Below are positions 7,168 to 14,761 of a stretch of DNA of 64,000 nucleotides, one piece after another (within the stretch, counting starts at the first letter, position 1; each line of letters starts with the position of its first letter). The notes below the pieces were generated by a model, which was given only the letters and a program-made list of their open reading frames with translations, had not been told where the DNA came from and searched no databases. The translations under genes were made by a program, and so were the position numbers. The stretch is from Actinomadura rupiterrae (lineage in GTDB: Bacteria; Actinomycetota; Actinomycetes; Streptosporangiales; Streptosporangiaceae), in contig NZ_JAMZEA010000011.1 of NCBI RefSeq assembly GCF_024172125.1, positions 248,001 through 312,000 of the forward strand, given 5' to 3'.

Positions 7168-8837
7168 CCGCCGCCGGGACGACCGGCGGACCCGCGGGCG
7201 CGGGCCGTCCGGCGATCGTCATCGCCGCGACGCCCACCTCGAACGGCGACCTGCACGTGGGCCACATGGCCGGCCCCTACCTCGCCGGGGACGTGTACGC
7301 CCGCTACGCCGCCGCCACCGGACGGCCGGTCGTCTACACCACCATCACCGACGACAGCCAGACCTACGTCCCGACCACCGCGCACCGCCTCGGCGTCGAG
7401 CCGCACGCGCTGGTCGCCGACTCGACCGCCCGGATCCAGCGGACGATCACCGCGATGGGCCTGTCCATGACGGGCCTGCCGCCGGTGGACGACCGCTACC
7501 GCGCGACCGTGCTCGACTTCTTCACCCGCCTGCACGCCGACGGGCGGCTGCGCCGCCGGACCGTCCGGCTGCCTTACGTCCCGTCCAGCGGCACCTACCT
7601 CTACGACGGGCTGATGAAGGGGATCTGCCCGTCCTGCCTGGCGGGCAGCGCGGGTGGTGTCTGCGAGGGCTGCGGTCACCCCAACAACTACGACGAGCTG
7701 CTCGCGCCCAGCGCGACCACCGACCCCGACGCCGAGGTCACCGTCCGCGAGGCCGACATCCTCGTCCTGCCCGCCGAGGAGTACCGCGACCGGCTCACCG
7801 CCTACTACCAGGAGCGCGAGGGACGCTGGCGGCCGAACGCCATGCGGCTGATCGGCGAGCTGCTGGACGGTCCGCTGCCGGAGATCCCGGTGACCGTCCC
7901 CGGCACGTGGGGGATCGCCGCGCCGTTCGCCGAGACGCCGGGCCAGATCCTCTACCCGTGGGTCGAGGCGATGCCCGCCGTCATGTACGCCACCTGGTGG
8001 GCCGCCGCCCGGGACGGCCGGACCGCCGCCGAGACCGACGCGCACTGGCGCGCCGGCGCCGCCCCGGAGGTCGTGTACTTCCACGGCTTCGACAACGTCT
8101 ACCACTGGGGCTTCCTCGACCTCGTCATGCTGATGGCGCACGGCGACCGGTACGCCCTGCCGGAGAGCAACGTCGTCAACGAGTTCTACGACCTGCGCGG
8201 CGAGAAGTTCTCCACCAGCCGCGGCCACCTGGTCTGGACGGCCGACCTGCTCGACCAGGTGCCCCGCGACCTCGTCCGCTTCTACCTGTCGCTGACCGCG
8301 CCCGAGACCCAGCGCACCGACTTCACGACCGAGGCGCTGCGCGCGGTCACCGCCCGCCGCCTGGTCGGCCCGTGGAACCGGCTCGCGGACGCGCTGCGCG
8401 ACGCGACCGTGGCAGCCGCGCCCGGCCCGCTGCCGGTGTCGGACGACGGCCGCGCCCGCGCCGCCGTCATGGCGGGCCGCTTCCGCGGCTGCTACGACCT
8501 GGCGTCCTTCAGCCCGGCGCGCGCCGCCGAGACGCTGCTCACCCACCTGGACCGGCTCGTCGCAAGCCTGGACACCACCACCGCCACCCCAGCCGCCACG
8601 CCGACCGCCGCGTCCGGTACCGGTGACCTGCTGCTGGAGGCCCGCACCCTGCTCGCCTTCGCCGCGCCGATCCTCATCGACGCCGCCGCCGAGGCGCGCG
8701 CCGCCGGAGTCGACCTGAGCCCGGACGCGCCCGCGCCCGCCGCGATCACCCCGTTCGTCCTGCCGAGGCTTCCCGAGTCCGCCCGGCCCGCACCCGCCCC
8801 CGCCGGGGCGGACGGCCGCGCGCCCGCCGGGGTCTGA
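7164..8837 (+). CDS. Methionyl-tRNA synthetase-like amino acid-activating enzyme
   Basis: 557 residues of class I MetRS fold. The HIGH-type motif is DLHVGHMAG near residue 30. A Cys4 zinc knuckle (CPSC ... CEGC) lies near 155-170, and the KMSKS-type motif is degenerate, reading EKFSTSRGH near 350. The C-terminal part is a shortened helical region ending in an Ala/Pro-rich tail rather than a full anticodon-binding domain plus tRNA-binding domain. It overlaps the cupin gene by four bases. Together with cupin and N-hydroxylase it matches hydrazine synthetase. The MetRS part would adenylate an amino acid (glycine in the lysine systems) and transfer it to the N-hydroxyl oxygen. A housekeeping MetRS inside this operon is very unlikely. 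Confidence 0.9.
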   Translation: MTAAGTTGGPAGAGRPAIVIAATPTSNGDLHVGHMAGPYLAGDVYARYAAATGRPVVYTTITDDSQTYVPTTAHRLGVEPHALVADSTARIQRTITAMGLSMTGLPPVDDRYRATVLDFFTRLHADGRLRRRTVRLPYVPSSGTYLYDGLMKGICPSCLAGSAGGVCEGCGHPNNYDELLAPSATTDPDAEVTVREADILVLPAEEYRDRLTAYYQEREGRWRPNAMRLIGELLDGPLPEIPVTVPGTWGIAAPFAETPGQILYPWVEAMPAVMYATWWAAARDGRTAAETDAHWRAGAAPEVVYFHGFDNVYHWGFLDLVMLMAHGDRYALPESNVVNEFYDLRGEKFSTSRGHLVWTADLLDQVPRDLVRFYLSLTAPETQRTDFTTEALRAVTARRLVGPWNRLADALRDATVAAAPGPLPVSDDGRARAAVMAGRFRGCYDLASFSPARAAETLLTHLDRLVASLDTTTATPAATPTAASGTGDLLLEARTLLAFAAPILIDAAAEARAAGVDLSPDAPAPAAITPFVLPRLPESARPAPAPAGADGRAPAGV

Positions 8838-8849
8838 AGGGAACCCGCC

Positions 8850-10094
8850 ATGAAGCTGCTGACCATCGAGACCAGCCAGTACCTGAACTACTACCACTCG
8901 CGCTACCGCCAGGTGCAGGACCTCGGCGTCGACCTGTACGTCCTGAACGGCGAGGGCACCGAGGACTTCTGGCCCGCCGACCACTACCGGCTCGTCGGCA
9001 CCAAGAAGATCGACGAGATCGTCGAGACCGCACGCGCCTGGCACGCGGAGGAGGAGTTCGACGGGGTCATCACCTTCTCCGAGTCCGCCGTCATCACGGT
9101 CGCGGCGGTCGCCGAGGCGCTGGGCCTGCCCGGCATCGGCGTCGAGGCCGCGGTCCGCAGCCGCAACAAGTACCTGATGCGGCAGGCGTACGAGCGGGCG
9201 GGCGCGCCCATCCCGTCCTACCGGCTCGTCCAGAGCGAGGACGAGGCGCTCGCCGCGGCGTCCGAGTTCGGCTACCCGGTCATCCTCAAGCCGACCCTCG
9301 GCGCGGGCAGCCACCTGGTGTTCCGCGTCGACTCCCCGGAGGAGATGGCCCGCCGCTACGCCCAGGCCGCCGAGGGCCTGAAGAACCTGTTCTGGGTGAA
9401 CTCCGAGGCCGACGGCGTGGACCTCGGCCCGAACGCGCTGCTGGTCGAGTCGTTCCTCGACGGCCGGGAGTACCTGATGGAGGCCGTCGCCTGGGACGAC
9501 GAGGTCTACCTCGGCTCGGTCGTGGACCGCATCACCGACGAGGGCCAGACCTTCGACGACGACGTGCACCACGCGCCGACCTCGCTGCCGCCCGAGGAAG
9601 TCGCCAAGGTGCAGGCCGCCGTGAAGGCGGGCGCGCACGCGATGGGGCTGCGGCGCAGCGTCATGCACGCCGAGGTCCGCTACCACGGGGGCGAGCCGCA
9701 CCTGCTGGAGATCGCCGCCCGGGTCGGCGGCGGCGGGCTGGACATGATCGCGCGGATCTCCGCCGGGCACGACCCGATCAAGGCGGTGGTCGACATCGGC
9801 CGGGGCGTCCGGCCGGACGTGCGGCACTTCGCCCCGACCGGCACGCACGTCACCGCGATGTGCCTGATCAGCGAGGAGGGCGTGGTCGAGCGGGTGGACG
9901 TCCCGGACGAGGTCGCGAACTCTGAGCGGGCCTTCCTGCTGAAGATCACCGCGCGGCCCGGCGACCTGATCCGGCGGCCGCCGAACGGCAACACCATCCT
10001 CGGGTTCCTCGGCACCACCGGCACCTCGCAGGAGGACGCGTTCGCGACCATGACCGACTTCGCCTCGAAGATCAAGGTCACCTTCCGCGACTGA
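8850..10094 (+). CDS. ATP-grasp amino acid ligase (first of two)
   Basis: 414 residues with the order of an ATP-grasp carboxylate-amine ligase. There is a pre-ATP-grasp domain (1-110), then YPVILKPTLGAGSHLVF near 145, which binds ATP with its lysine, and the hinge segment ALLVESFLDGREYLMEAV. Magnesium ligands lie in MHAEVRYHGGEPHLLEIAARVGGGG (about 270-290). The C-terminal domain resembles those of BacD/LAL-type ligases. Such enzymes form an acyl phosphate and couple it to an amine, making peptide or amide bonds. Position directly after the MetRS-like gene (12 bp) suggests it extends the hydrazine-containing amino acid. A second ATP-grasp at 14762 implies at least two such bonds or alternative substrates. 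Confidence 0.88.
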   Translation: MKLLTIETSQYLNYYHSRYRQVQDLGVDLYVLNGEGTEDFWPADHYRLVGTKKIDEIVETARAWHAEEEFDGVITFSESAVITVAAVAEALGLPGIGVEAAVRSRNKYLMRQAYERAGAPIPSYRLVQSEDEALAAASEFGYPVILKPTLGAGSHLVFRVDSPEEMARRYAQAAEGLKNLFWVNSEADGVDLGPNALLVESFLDGREYLMEAVAWDDEVYLGSVVDRITDEGQTFDDDVHHAPTSLPPEEVAKVQAAVKAGAHAMGLRRSVMHAEVRYHGGEPHLLEIAARVGGGGLDMIARISAGHDPIKAVVDIGRGVRPDVRHFAPTGTHVTAMCLISEEGVVERVDVPDEVANSERAFLLKITARPGDLIRRPPNGNTILGFLGTTGTSQEDAFATMTDFASKIKVTFRD

Positions 10095-10177
10095 GCCCCC
10101 GGCCGCACCCCTCCCCGCTCTCCCTGCTCGCCCCGCCTCCCGAAACGCCTGTCTGACGCATCCCAGGAGAGACCTCA

Positions 10178-11068
10178 GTGTCGAACCAGACCGCGGCGGC
10201 CCGTCCCGTCCGCACCGCCACATCCCGCCGCTACCTGATGTGCCCGCCGCGCCACTTCGACGTGACCTACTCGATTAACCCGTGGATGGAGCCCGGCAAG
10301 CCGGTCGACGCCGATCTCGCGATGGCCCAGTGGGACCGGCTGCGCAACCTCTACGTCGGCCTCGGCCACCGGGTCGAGCTGATCGACCCGATCCCCGGCC
10401 TGCCCGACATGGTGTTCGCCGCCAACGGCGCGACCGTCGTGGACGGCCGGGTGCTCGCCGCCCGGTTCAAGCACGAGCAGCGCGCCGCCGAGGGCCCCGC
10501 CTACGCCGCCTGGTTCCGAGAGCGCGGCCACACCGTCCACGACGGCGCGTTCGTCAACGAGGGCGAGGGCGACCTGCTGGTCACCGGCGACCGGATCCTC
10601 GCCGGGCACGGCTTCCGCACCGACCCGCGCGCGCACGCCGAGGCCGAGGCCGCGCTCGGCCTGCCCGTCGTGCCGCTGACCCTGGTGGACCCGCGCTTCT
10701 ACCACCTCGACACCGCGCTCGCGGTGCTCGACCACGAGGAGGTCATGTACTACCCGGCGGCGTTCGACGCGCGCAGCCGCGCCGTCCTGGAGGAGCTGTA
10801 CCCGGACGCGATCACCGCGACCGACGCCGACGCCGAGGTGTTCGGGCTGAACGCGGTCTGCGACGGGCGGCACGTGCTGCTGCCCGAGCAGGCCGTCCAC
10901 CTCATCGACCGGCTCTGGGAGCGCGGCTTCGTTCCGATCGGGGTGGACCTGGGCGAGCTGCTGAAGTCCGGCGGCAGCGCCAAGTGCTGCACGCTGGAGA
11001 TCCGCCCGGCGCGGACGCCGAGCCCGGTCCGCCAGGCCGGCCCGGACGCCCTGGAGGCGGCCCGATGA
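10178..11068 (+). CDS. Arginine dihydrolase / dimethylarginine dimethylaminohydrolase-like enzyme
   Basis: 296 residues of the pentein (guanidine-modifying) fold, starting at GTG 10178 behind AGGAGAG. Conserved elements are LPDMVFAANGA near residue 80 (the FxANxG asparagine typical of the arginine dihydrolase branch), NEGEGD near 127, the catalytic histidine in YHLDTAL near 174 and the nucleophile cysteine in GGSAKCCTLEI near 270. The family hydrolyses arginine or methylated arginine; some members release two ammonia and CO2 to give ornithine. In this cluster it could supply ornithine to the N-hydroxylase or modify a guanidino group on the product. It overlaps the next gene by ATGA. Confidence 0.8.
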   Translation: MSNQTAAARPVRTATSRRYLMCPPRHFDVTYSINPWMEPGKPVDADLAMAQWDRLRNLYVGLGHRVELIDPIPGLPDMVFAANGATVVDGRVLAARFKHEQRAAEGPAYAAWFRERGHTVHDGAFVNEGEGDLLVTGDRILAGHGFRTDPRAHAEAEAALGLPVVPLTLVDPRFYHLDTALAVLDHEEVMYYPAAFDARSRAVLEELYPDAITATDADAEVFGLNAVCDGRHVLLPEQAVHLIDRLWERGFVPIGVDLGELLKSGGSAKCCTLEIRPARTPSPVRQAGPDALEAAR

Positions 11069-11400
11069 TCGACTACGAGGGCCGCCGGTTCCGCCCGGCC
11101 GAGGACGGCGCGCGCGACCGCGTCGCGCACTACCACCAGGACGGCGACCTGCTGTGGGGCGAGTTCGCGGGCGGCCGCGCCCGCCGCGGCACGCTCGTCG
11201 GCACCTGCGCGCCCGACGGGCGCCTCGACTTCGCCTACTGCATGGTCCTGGAGGACGGCGAGGTCGTCTCCGGGCACTGCCGCAGCACCCCGGAGTTCCG
11301 TCCGGACGGCGGCATCGACCTGCGCGAGGAGTGGGAGCGGTTCGGGAAGCACGCCGACCGGGGCGTCTCCCTCCTCACCGAGATCAGGGAGGCACGATGA
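11065..11400 (+). CDS. Small beta-rich protein, MORN-like N-acetylglutamate-synthase-type family
   Basis: 111 residues, unrecognised function. It is made of alternating beta-type segments such as DGDLLWGEFAGGRARRGTLVGT, RLDFAYCMVLEDGEVVSGHC and GIDLREEWERFG. That pattern fits a family often labelled n-acetylglutamate synthase in databases without evidence for that activity. A clear paralogue lies at 40954-41298 on the other strand, sharing the order G-(R)-RFR, W-x-EYAGG, RRGFLVG, EFRYA, TGHC, L-x-L-x-E-x-WEW. It is coupled by ATGA on both sides, between the dihydrolase-like gene and the solute-binding-protein-like gene, which argues for a role in the pathway. No catalytic motif is visible. 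Confidence 0.75.
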   Translation: MIDYEGRRFRPAEDGARDRVAHYHQDGDLLWGEFAGGRARRGTLVGTCAPDGRLDFAYCMVLEDGEVVSGHCRSTPEFRPDGGIDLREEWERFGKHADRGVSLLTEIREAR

Positions 11401-13274
11401 CGGCCCCGACCGACACCACCGGGACCACCGGGACCGCCCGCGCCGCGGCGCCGGCCGGGCGTCCGCGCAAGGGCGGCGTGGTGACCTGGGCGTGCGCGCC
11501 CGGCTTCCCGCCCGCGGTGATCTTCCCGTTCACCCCCGCCGAGCGGATGGGCACCCGGAACATCTACGAGTTCCAGATGCTCATGTACCGGACGCTGTAC
11601 TACTTCGGCAGCCAGGGCACGCCCGAGGTCGACTACGCGCAGAGCATCGGCGAGCCGCCGCAGTGGAGCGAGGACGGCCGGACGGTCACCATCCGGATCA
11701 AGCCGTGGAAGTGGTCCAACGGCGAGACCCTGTGCGCCGACAACGTCCTGTTCTGGGTGAACCTGATGAAGGTGAAGGGCGCGCGGTACGGCGAGTACGT
11801 GCCGGGCTACTTCCCCGACAACTGCACCTCCTACGGCAAGCTCGCCGAGGACACCGTCTACTTCACCTTCGACAAGCCCTACTCCAAGAAGTGGGTGCTG
11901 ATGAACCAGCTCAGCACCATCACCCCGCTGCCGAAGGCGTGGGACCGCACCGCCGACGGGCCGGCGAACGCGTCCGGCGACCTCGCCGACGTCGAGGCGG
12001 TCTACGCCTACCTGATGGCCGAGCAGGGCGACCACGTGGACGAGGCCAACACGCACCGGACGCGCTGGGCCGACAGCCCCATCTGGAGCGTGGTCAGCGG
12101 CCCGTGGCGGCTGAAGAGCTACACCCTCGAAGGCGTCGTCACCTTCGTCCCGAACGAGCACTACTCCGGCCCGAACAAGCCGCACCTGGACGAGTTCCGC
12201 CAGGTCCCGACCATGTCCGACGAAGAGCAGTACGAGATGCTCAAGCGCGGCGAGATCCAGGTCGGGTACCTGCCGCTGAGCTTCGCGACCGAGGCGACCA
12301 CCGACCCCACGGTCGGCGGCGGCAACCCCCTGGAAGGCACCTACGACCTCGTCCCGCAGGTCGCGTTCTGCATCCGCTACTTCTGCCTGAACTACAACAA
12401 CCCCGGCGTCCCCGGGAAGATCTTCAAGCAGACCTACTTCCGGCAGGCGCTCCAGCGCACCCTGGACCAGGACACCGCCGTCAAGGAGATCTACCAGGGC
12501 TACGCCTACCGGCAGAACGGCCCGGTGCCGATGGTGCCGCGCACCGACCTGGTGTCGCCGCGCCAGCGCGAGGGCGCCTGGCCGCTGCCGTTCGACCCGG
12601 ACGCCGCGCGCGAGCTGCTGGAGGCGAACGGCTGGGACACCAGCCAGACCCCGGCGGTCTGCGTCGACCCGGAGAAGGCGGGGGAGGGCATCCCCGCCGG
12701 TACCAAGCTCAGCCTGAAGATGCGGTACGTCGAAGGACGGCCCGCCCTGACCGAGCTGATGCGCCGCTACAAGGAGCACGCCGCCAAGGCCGGGATCGAG
12801 CTGCGCCTGGAAGAGGTGTACGGATCGATCCTGGTCGCCGAGGACGGCCCCTGCGACCCGGGCCCGGACTGCCCGTGCGACTGGGAGCTGACCTGCTGGA
12901 ACGGCGGCTGGGCCTACCACTACCCGTCCGGCGAGATCCTGTTCAAGACCCGCGCGGGCGGCAACTTCGGGTTCTTCACCGACCCGGTCGCCGACGAACT
13001 GATCGAGAAGTCGGTCACCACCGACGACCTCGAAGCCCTCTACGCCTACCAGGACTACATCGCCGAGCACGTCCCGGTCATCTTCACCCCGAACTTCCCG
13101 ATCCGGCTGTTCGAGGTGTCGCGGAAGCTCGGCGGGTTCGGCCCGGTCAACCCGTTCGGCATGATCAACCCGGAGAACTGGTACTACCTCGACGACGAGC
13201 CGCCATCCGAGGCGACGGCGCGCCCCGCTGAAGGCCACCTGGACGAGGGCCTCCCGGACGAGGGGCGCCCGTGA
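11397..13274 (+). CDS. SBP_bac_5-like solute-binding protein without signal peptide
   Basis: 625 residues matching family 5 extracellular solute-binding proteins. It has YEFQMLMYRTLYYFG, the WSNGETLCADNVLFWVNLMK motif close to the family signature, and FRQALQRTLDQDTAV followed by YAYRQNGPVP. The N-terminus (Thr/Gly/Ala-rich, then GRPRKGGVVTWAC) has no hydrophobic core, no lipobox cysteine and no twin-arginine signal, and no ABC permease or ATPase gene adjoins. It may act in the cytoplasm as a binder, carrier or enzyme, or be exported in an unknown way. A cysteine-rich patch (CDPGPDCPCDWELTC, about residues 485-500) is unusual for the family. The start is ATGA-coupled and the stop overlaps the antiporter GTG. 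Confidence 0.85.
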   Translation: MTAPTDTTGTTGTARAAAPAGRPRKGGVVTWACAPGFPPAVIFPFTPAERMGTRNIYEFQMLMYRTLYYFGSQGTPEVDYAQSIGEPPQWSEDGRTVTIRIKPWKWSNGETLCADNVLFWVNLMKVKGARYGEYVPGYFPDNCTSYGKLAEDTVYFTFDKPYSKKWVLMNQLSTITPLPKAWDRTADGPANASGDLADVEAVYAYLMAEQGDHVDEANTHRTRWADSPIWSVVSGPWRLKSYTLEGVVTFVPNEHYSGPNKPHLDEFRQVPTMSDEEQYEMLKRGEIQVGYLPLSFATEATTDPTVGGGNPLEGTYDLVPQVAFCIRYFCLNYNNPGVPGKIFKQTYFRQALQRTLDQDTAVKEIYQGYAYRQNGPVPMVPRTDLVSPRQREGAWPLPFDPDAARELLEANGWDTSQTPAVCVDPEKAGEGIPAGTKLSLKMRYVEGRPALTELMRRYKEHAAKAGIELRLEEVYGSILVAEDGPCDPGPDCPCDWELTCWNGGWAYHYPSGEILFKTRAGGNFGFFTDPVADELIEKSVTTDDLEALYAYQDYIAEHVPVIFTPNFPIRLFEVSRKLGGFGPVNPFGMINPENWYYLDDEPPSEATARPAEGHLDEGLPDEGRP

Positions 13275-14596
13275 AGCACGCGTCCCACCCCGTCCTGGCG
13301 GCGCCGGTCGCGCCGATCGGCACGCACGTGATGCTGGTGTTCCTGCTCCAGATCGCGCTGCTGCTGGGCGCCGCGCTGCTGCTCGGGCTGCTGGCCCGGC
13401 GGCTGCGGATGCCCGCGGTCGTCGGCGAGCTGTGCGCGGGCATGCTGCTCGGGCCGTCCGTCCTGGCGCACGCCGCGCCCGGCTTCGCGCACTGGCTGCT
13501 GCCCGCGCGGCCCGAGCAGCAGCACCTGCTGGACGCCGTCGGGCAGCTCGGCGTCCTGCTGCTGGTCGGCGTCACCGGGATGAACGTGGACCTCGGCATG
13601 ATCCGGCGGCAGGGCCTGACCGCCGCCCGGGTCAGCGCCGGCGGCCTGCTGCTGCCGCTCGCCGCCGGGTTCGGCGTCGGGTGGGTGCTGCCGGACGCGC
13701 TGCTCGCGCCCGGCGGCGACCGGATGGTGTTCGCCTGCTTCGTCGCGGTCGCGATGTGCGTCAGCGCCATCCCGGTCATCGCCAAGACGCTGCTGGAGAT
13801 GCGGCTGATGCACCGCGACGTCGGGCAGCTCATCGTCGGCGCGTCGGTGGTGGACGACATGGTCGGCTGGCTGCTGCTGTCGGTGGTGTCGGCGATGGCC
13901 ACCACCGGCGTCCGGGCGGGGCACCTGGTGTTCACCGTCGGCGCGCTCCTCGGCGGGATCGCGCTGGCGATGACGCTGGGGCGGCCCGTCGTCCGGACGG
14001 TGCTGCGCCGGGCCGCCCAGTCGCCCGAACCCGCCGTCACCGTCGCCACCGCCGTCGGGCTGGTGGTGCTGTGCGCGGCGGGCACCCAGGCGCTCGGCGT
14101 CGAACCGGTCGTCGGGGCGTTCTTCGGCGGCCTGCTCGTCGCGGCGGTCGGCTGGGACGCCGCGCCGCAGCGGATGACCTCGCTGCGGACGTTCTCCATG
14201 GGCGTCCTCGCGCCGCTGTTCTTCGCCACCGCCGGGCTGCGCATGGACCTCACCGCGCTCGGCCGCCCGCAGGTGCTCGGCGCGGCGGCGCTGGTGCTGG
14301 CGGTCGCGGTGGTGTTCAAGTTCGCCGGGGCCTACCTCGGCGCGCGCGCCAGCCGCCTCGGCCACTGGGAGTCGCTCGCACTCGGCGCCGGGATGAACGC
14401 CCGCGGCGTGATCGAGGTGATCATCGCGATGGTCGGGCTGCGGCTCGGCGTGCTGTCGGCCGGGATGTACACCGTCGTCGTCCTGGTCGCGATCGCGACC
14501 AGCCTGATGGCGCCGCCGCTGCTGCGCACGGCGGTGAACCGGATCGAGATCACCGGGGCCGAGCGCGAGCGGGAGAAGGTGCTGCTCGGCGGGTGA
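13271..14596 (+). CDS. CPA2-type sodium/proton (cation/proton) antiporter
   Basis: 441 residues with about 12 hydrophobic segments and no long soluble tail. Family hallmarks are LLGLLARRLRMPAVVGELCAGMLLGPSVLA in the first helices, DDMVGWLLLSVVSAM carrying the paired aspartates of the unwound helix, FFATAGLRMDL and ALGAGMNARGVIEVI. It belongs to the KefB/NapA-like Na+/H+ exchanger group. Its GTG start overlaps the previous stop (GTGA 13271-13274), so it is the last gene of the 2184-14596 unit. A role in export of the product or in self-protection is plausible but unproven. KefC-like antiporters are also found in other antibiotic clusters. Confidence 0.88.
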   Translation: MKHASHPVLAAPVAPIGTHVMLVFLLQIALLLGAALLLGLLARRLRMPAVVGELCAGMLLGPSVLAHAAPGFAHWLLPARPEQQHLLDAVGQLGVLLLVGVTGMNVDLGMIRRQGLTAARVSAGGLLLPLAAGFGVGWVLPDALLAPGGDRMVFACFVAVAMCVSAIPVIAKTLLEMRLMHRDVGQLIVGASVVDDMVGWLLLSVVSAMATTGVRAGHLVFTVGALLGGIALAMTLGRPVVRTVLRRAAQSPEPAVTVATAVGLVVLCAAGTQALGVEPVVGAFFGGLLVAAVGWDAAPQRMTSLRTFSMGVLAPLFFATAGLRMDLTALGRPQVLGAAALVLAVAVVFKFAGAYLGARASRLGHWESLALGAGMNARGVIEVIIAMVGLRLGVLSAGMYTVVVLVAIATSLMAPPLLRTAVNRIEITGAEREREKVLLGG

Positions 14597-14628
14597 CCGC
14601 CGGGCGGCCGGCAGGGCGCTCCCGGCGG
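14597..14628 (+). terminator. GC-rich hairpin after the antiporter gene (weak terminator candidate)
   Basis: CCGCCGGG (14597-14604) pairs with CCCGGCGG (14621-14628) directly after the antiporter stop. No T-run follows, so termination is uncertain; it may only protect the 3' end. The remaining gap to 14762 holds a slightly AT-richer stretch near 14645-14700 where a promoter for the second half of the cluster could lie. No good -35/-10 pair was found there. Confidence 0.35.
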
Positions 14629-14761
14629 GCGGCGAATTCCCGCCGGGACCGCATCGAATTACGGACGAACCACCCAAACGACGATCTTGGCTCCGTACGT
14701 TGGGGTCGCGGGACCGCCCGCGCCCCCGGCGGACCCGCCCGGATCAGGAGGAAGGCCGAAC

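Noticed and set aside
7164-8837. Housekeeping methionyl-tRNA synthetase
   Set aside because: The KMSKS motif is degenerate, the anticodon-binding part is reduced, and the gene is translationally coupled to a cupin inside a biosynthetic operon.
6771-10223. Minus-strand open frame of 1150 codons
   Set aside because: Shadow of the cupin, MetRS-like and ATP-grasp genes; no motif and unnatural composition.
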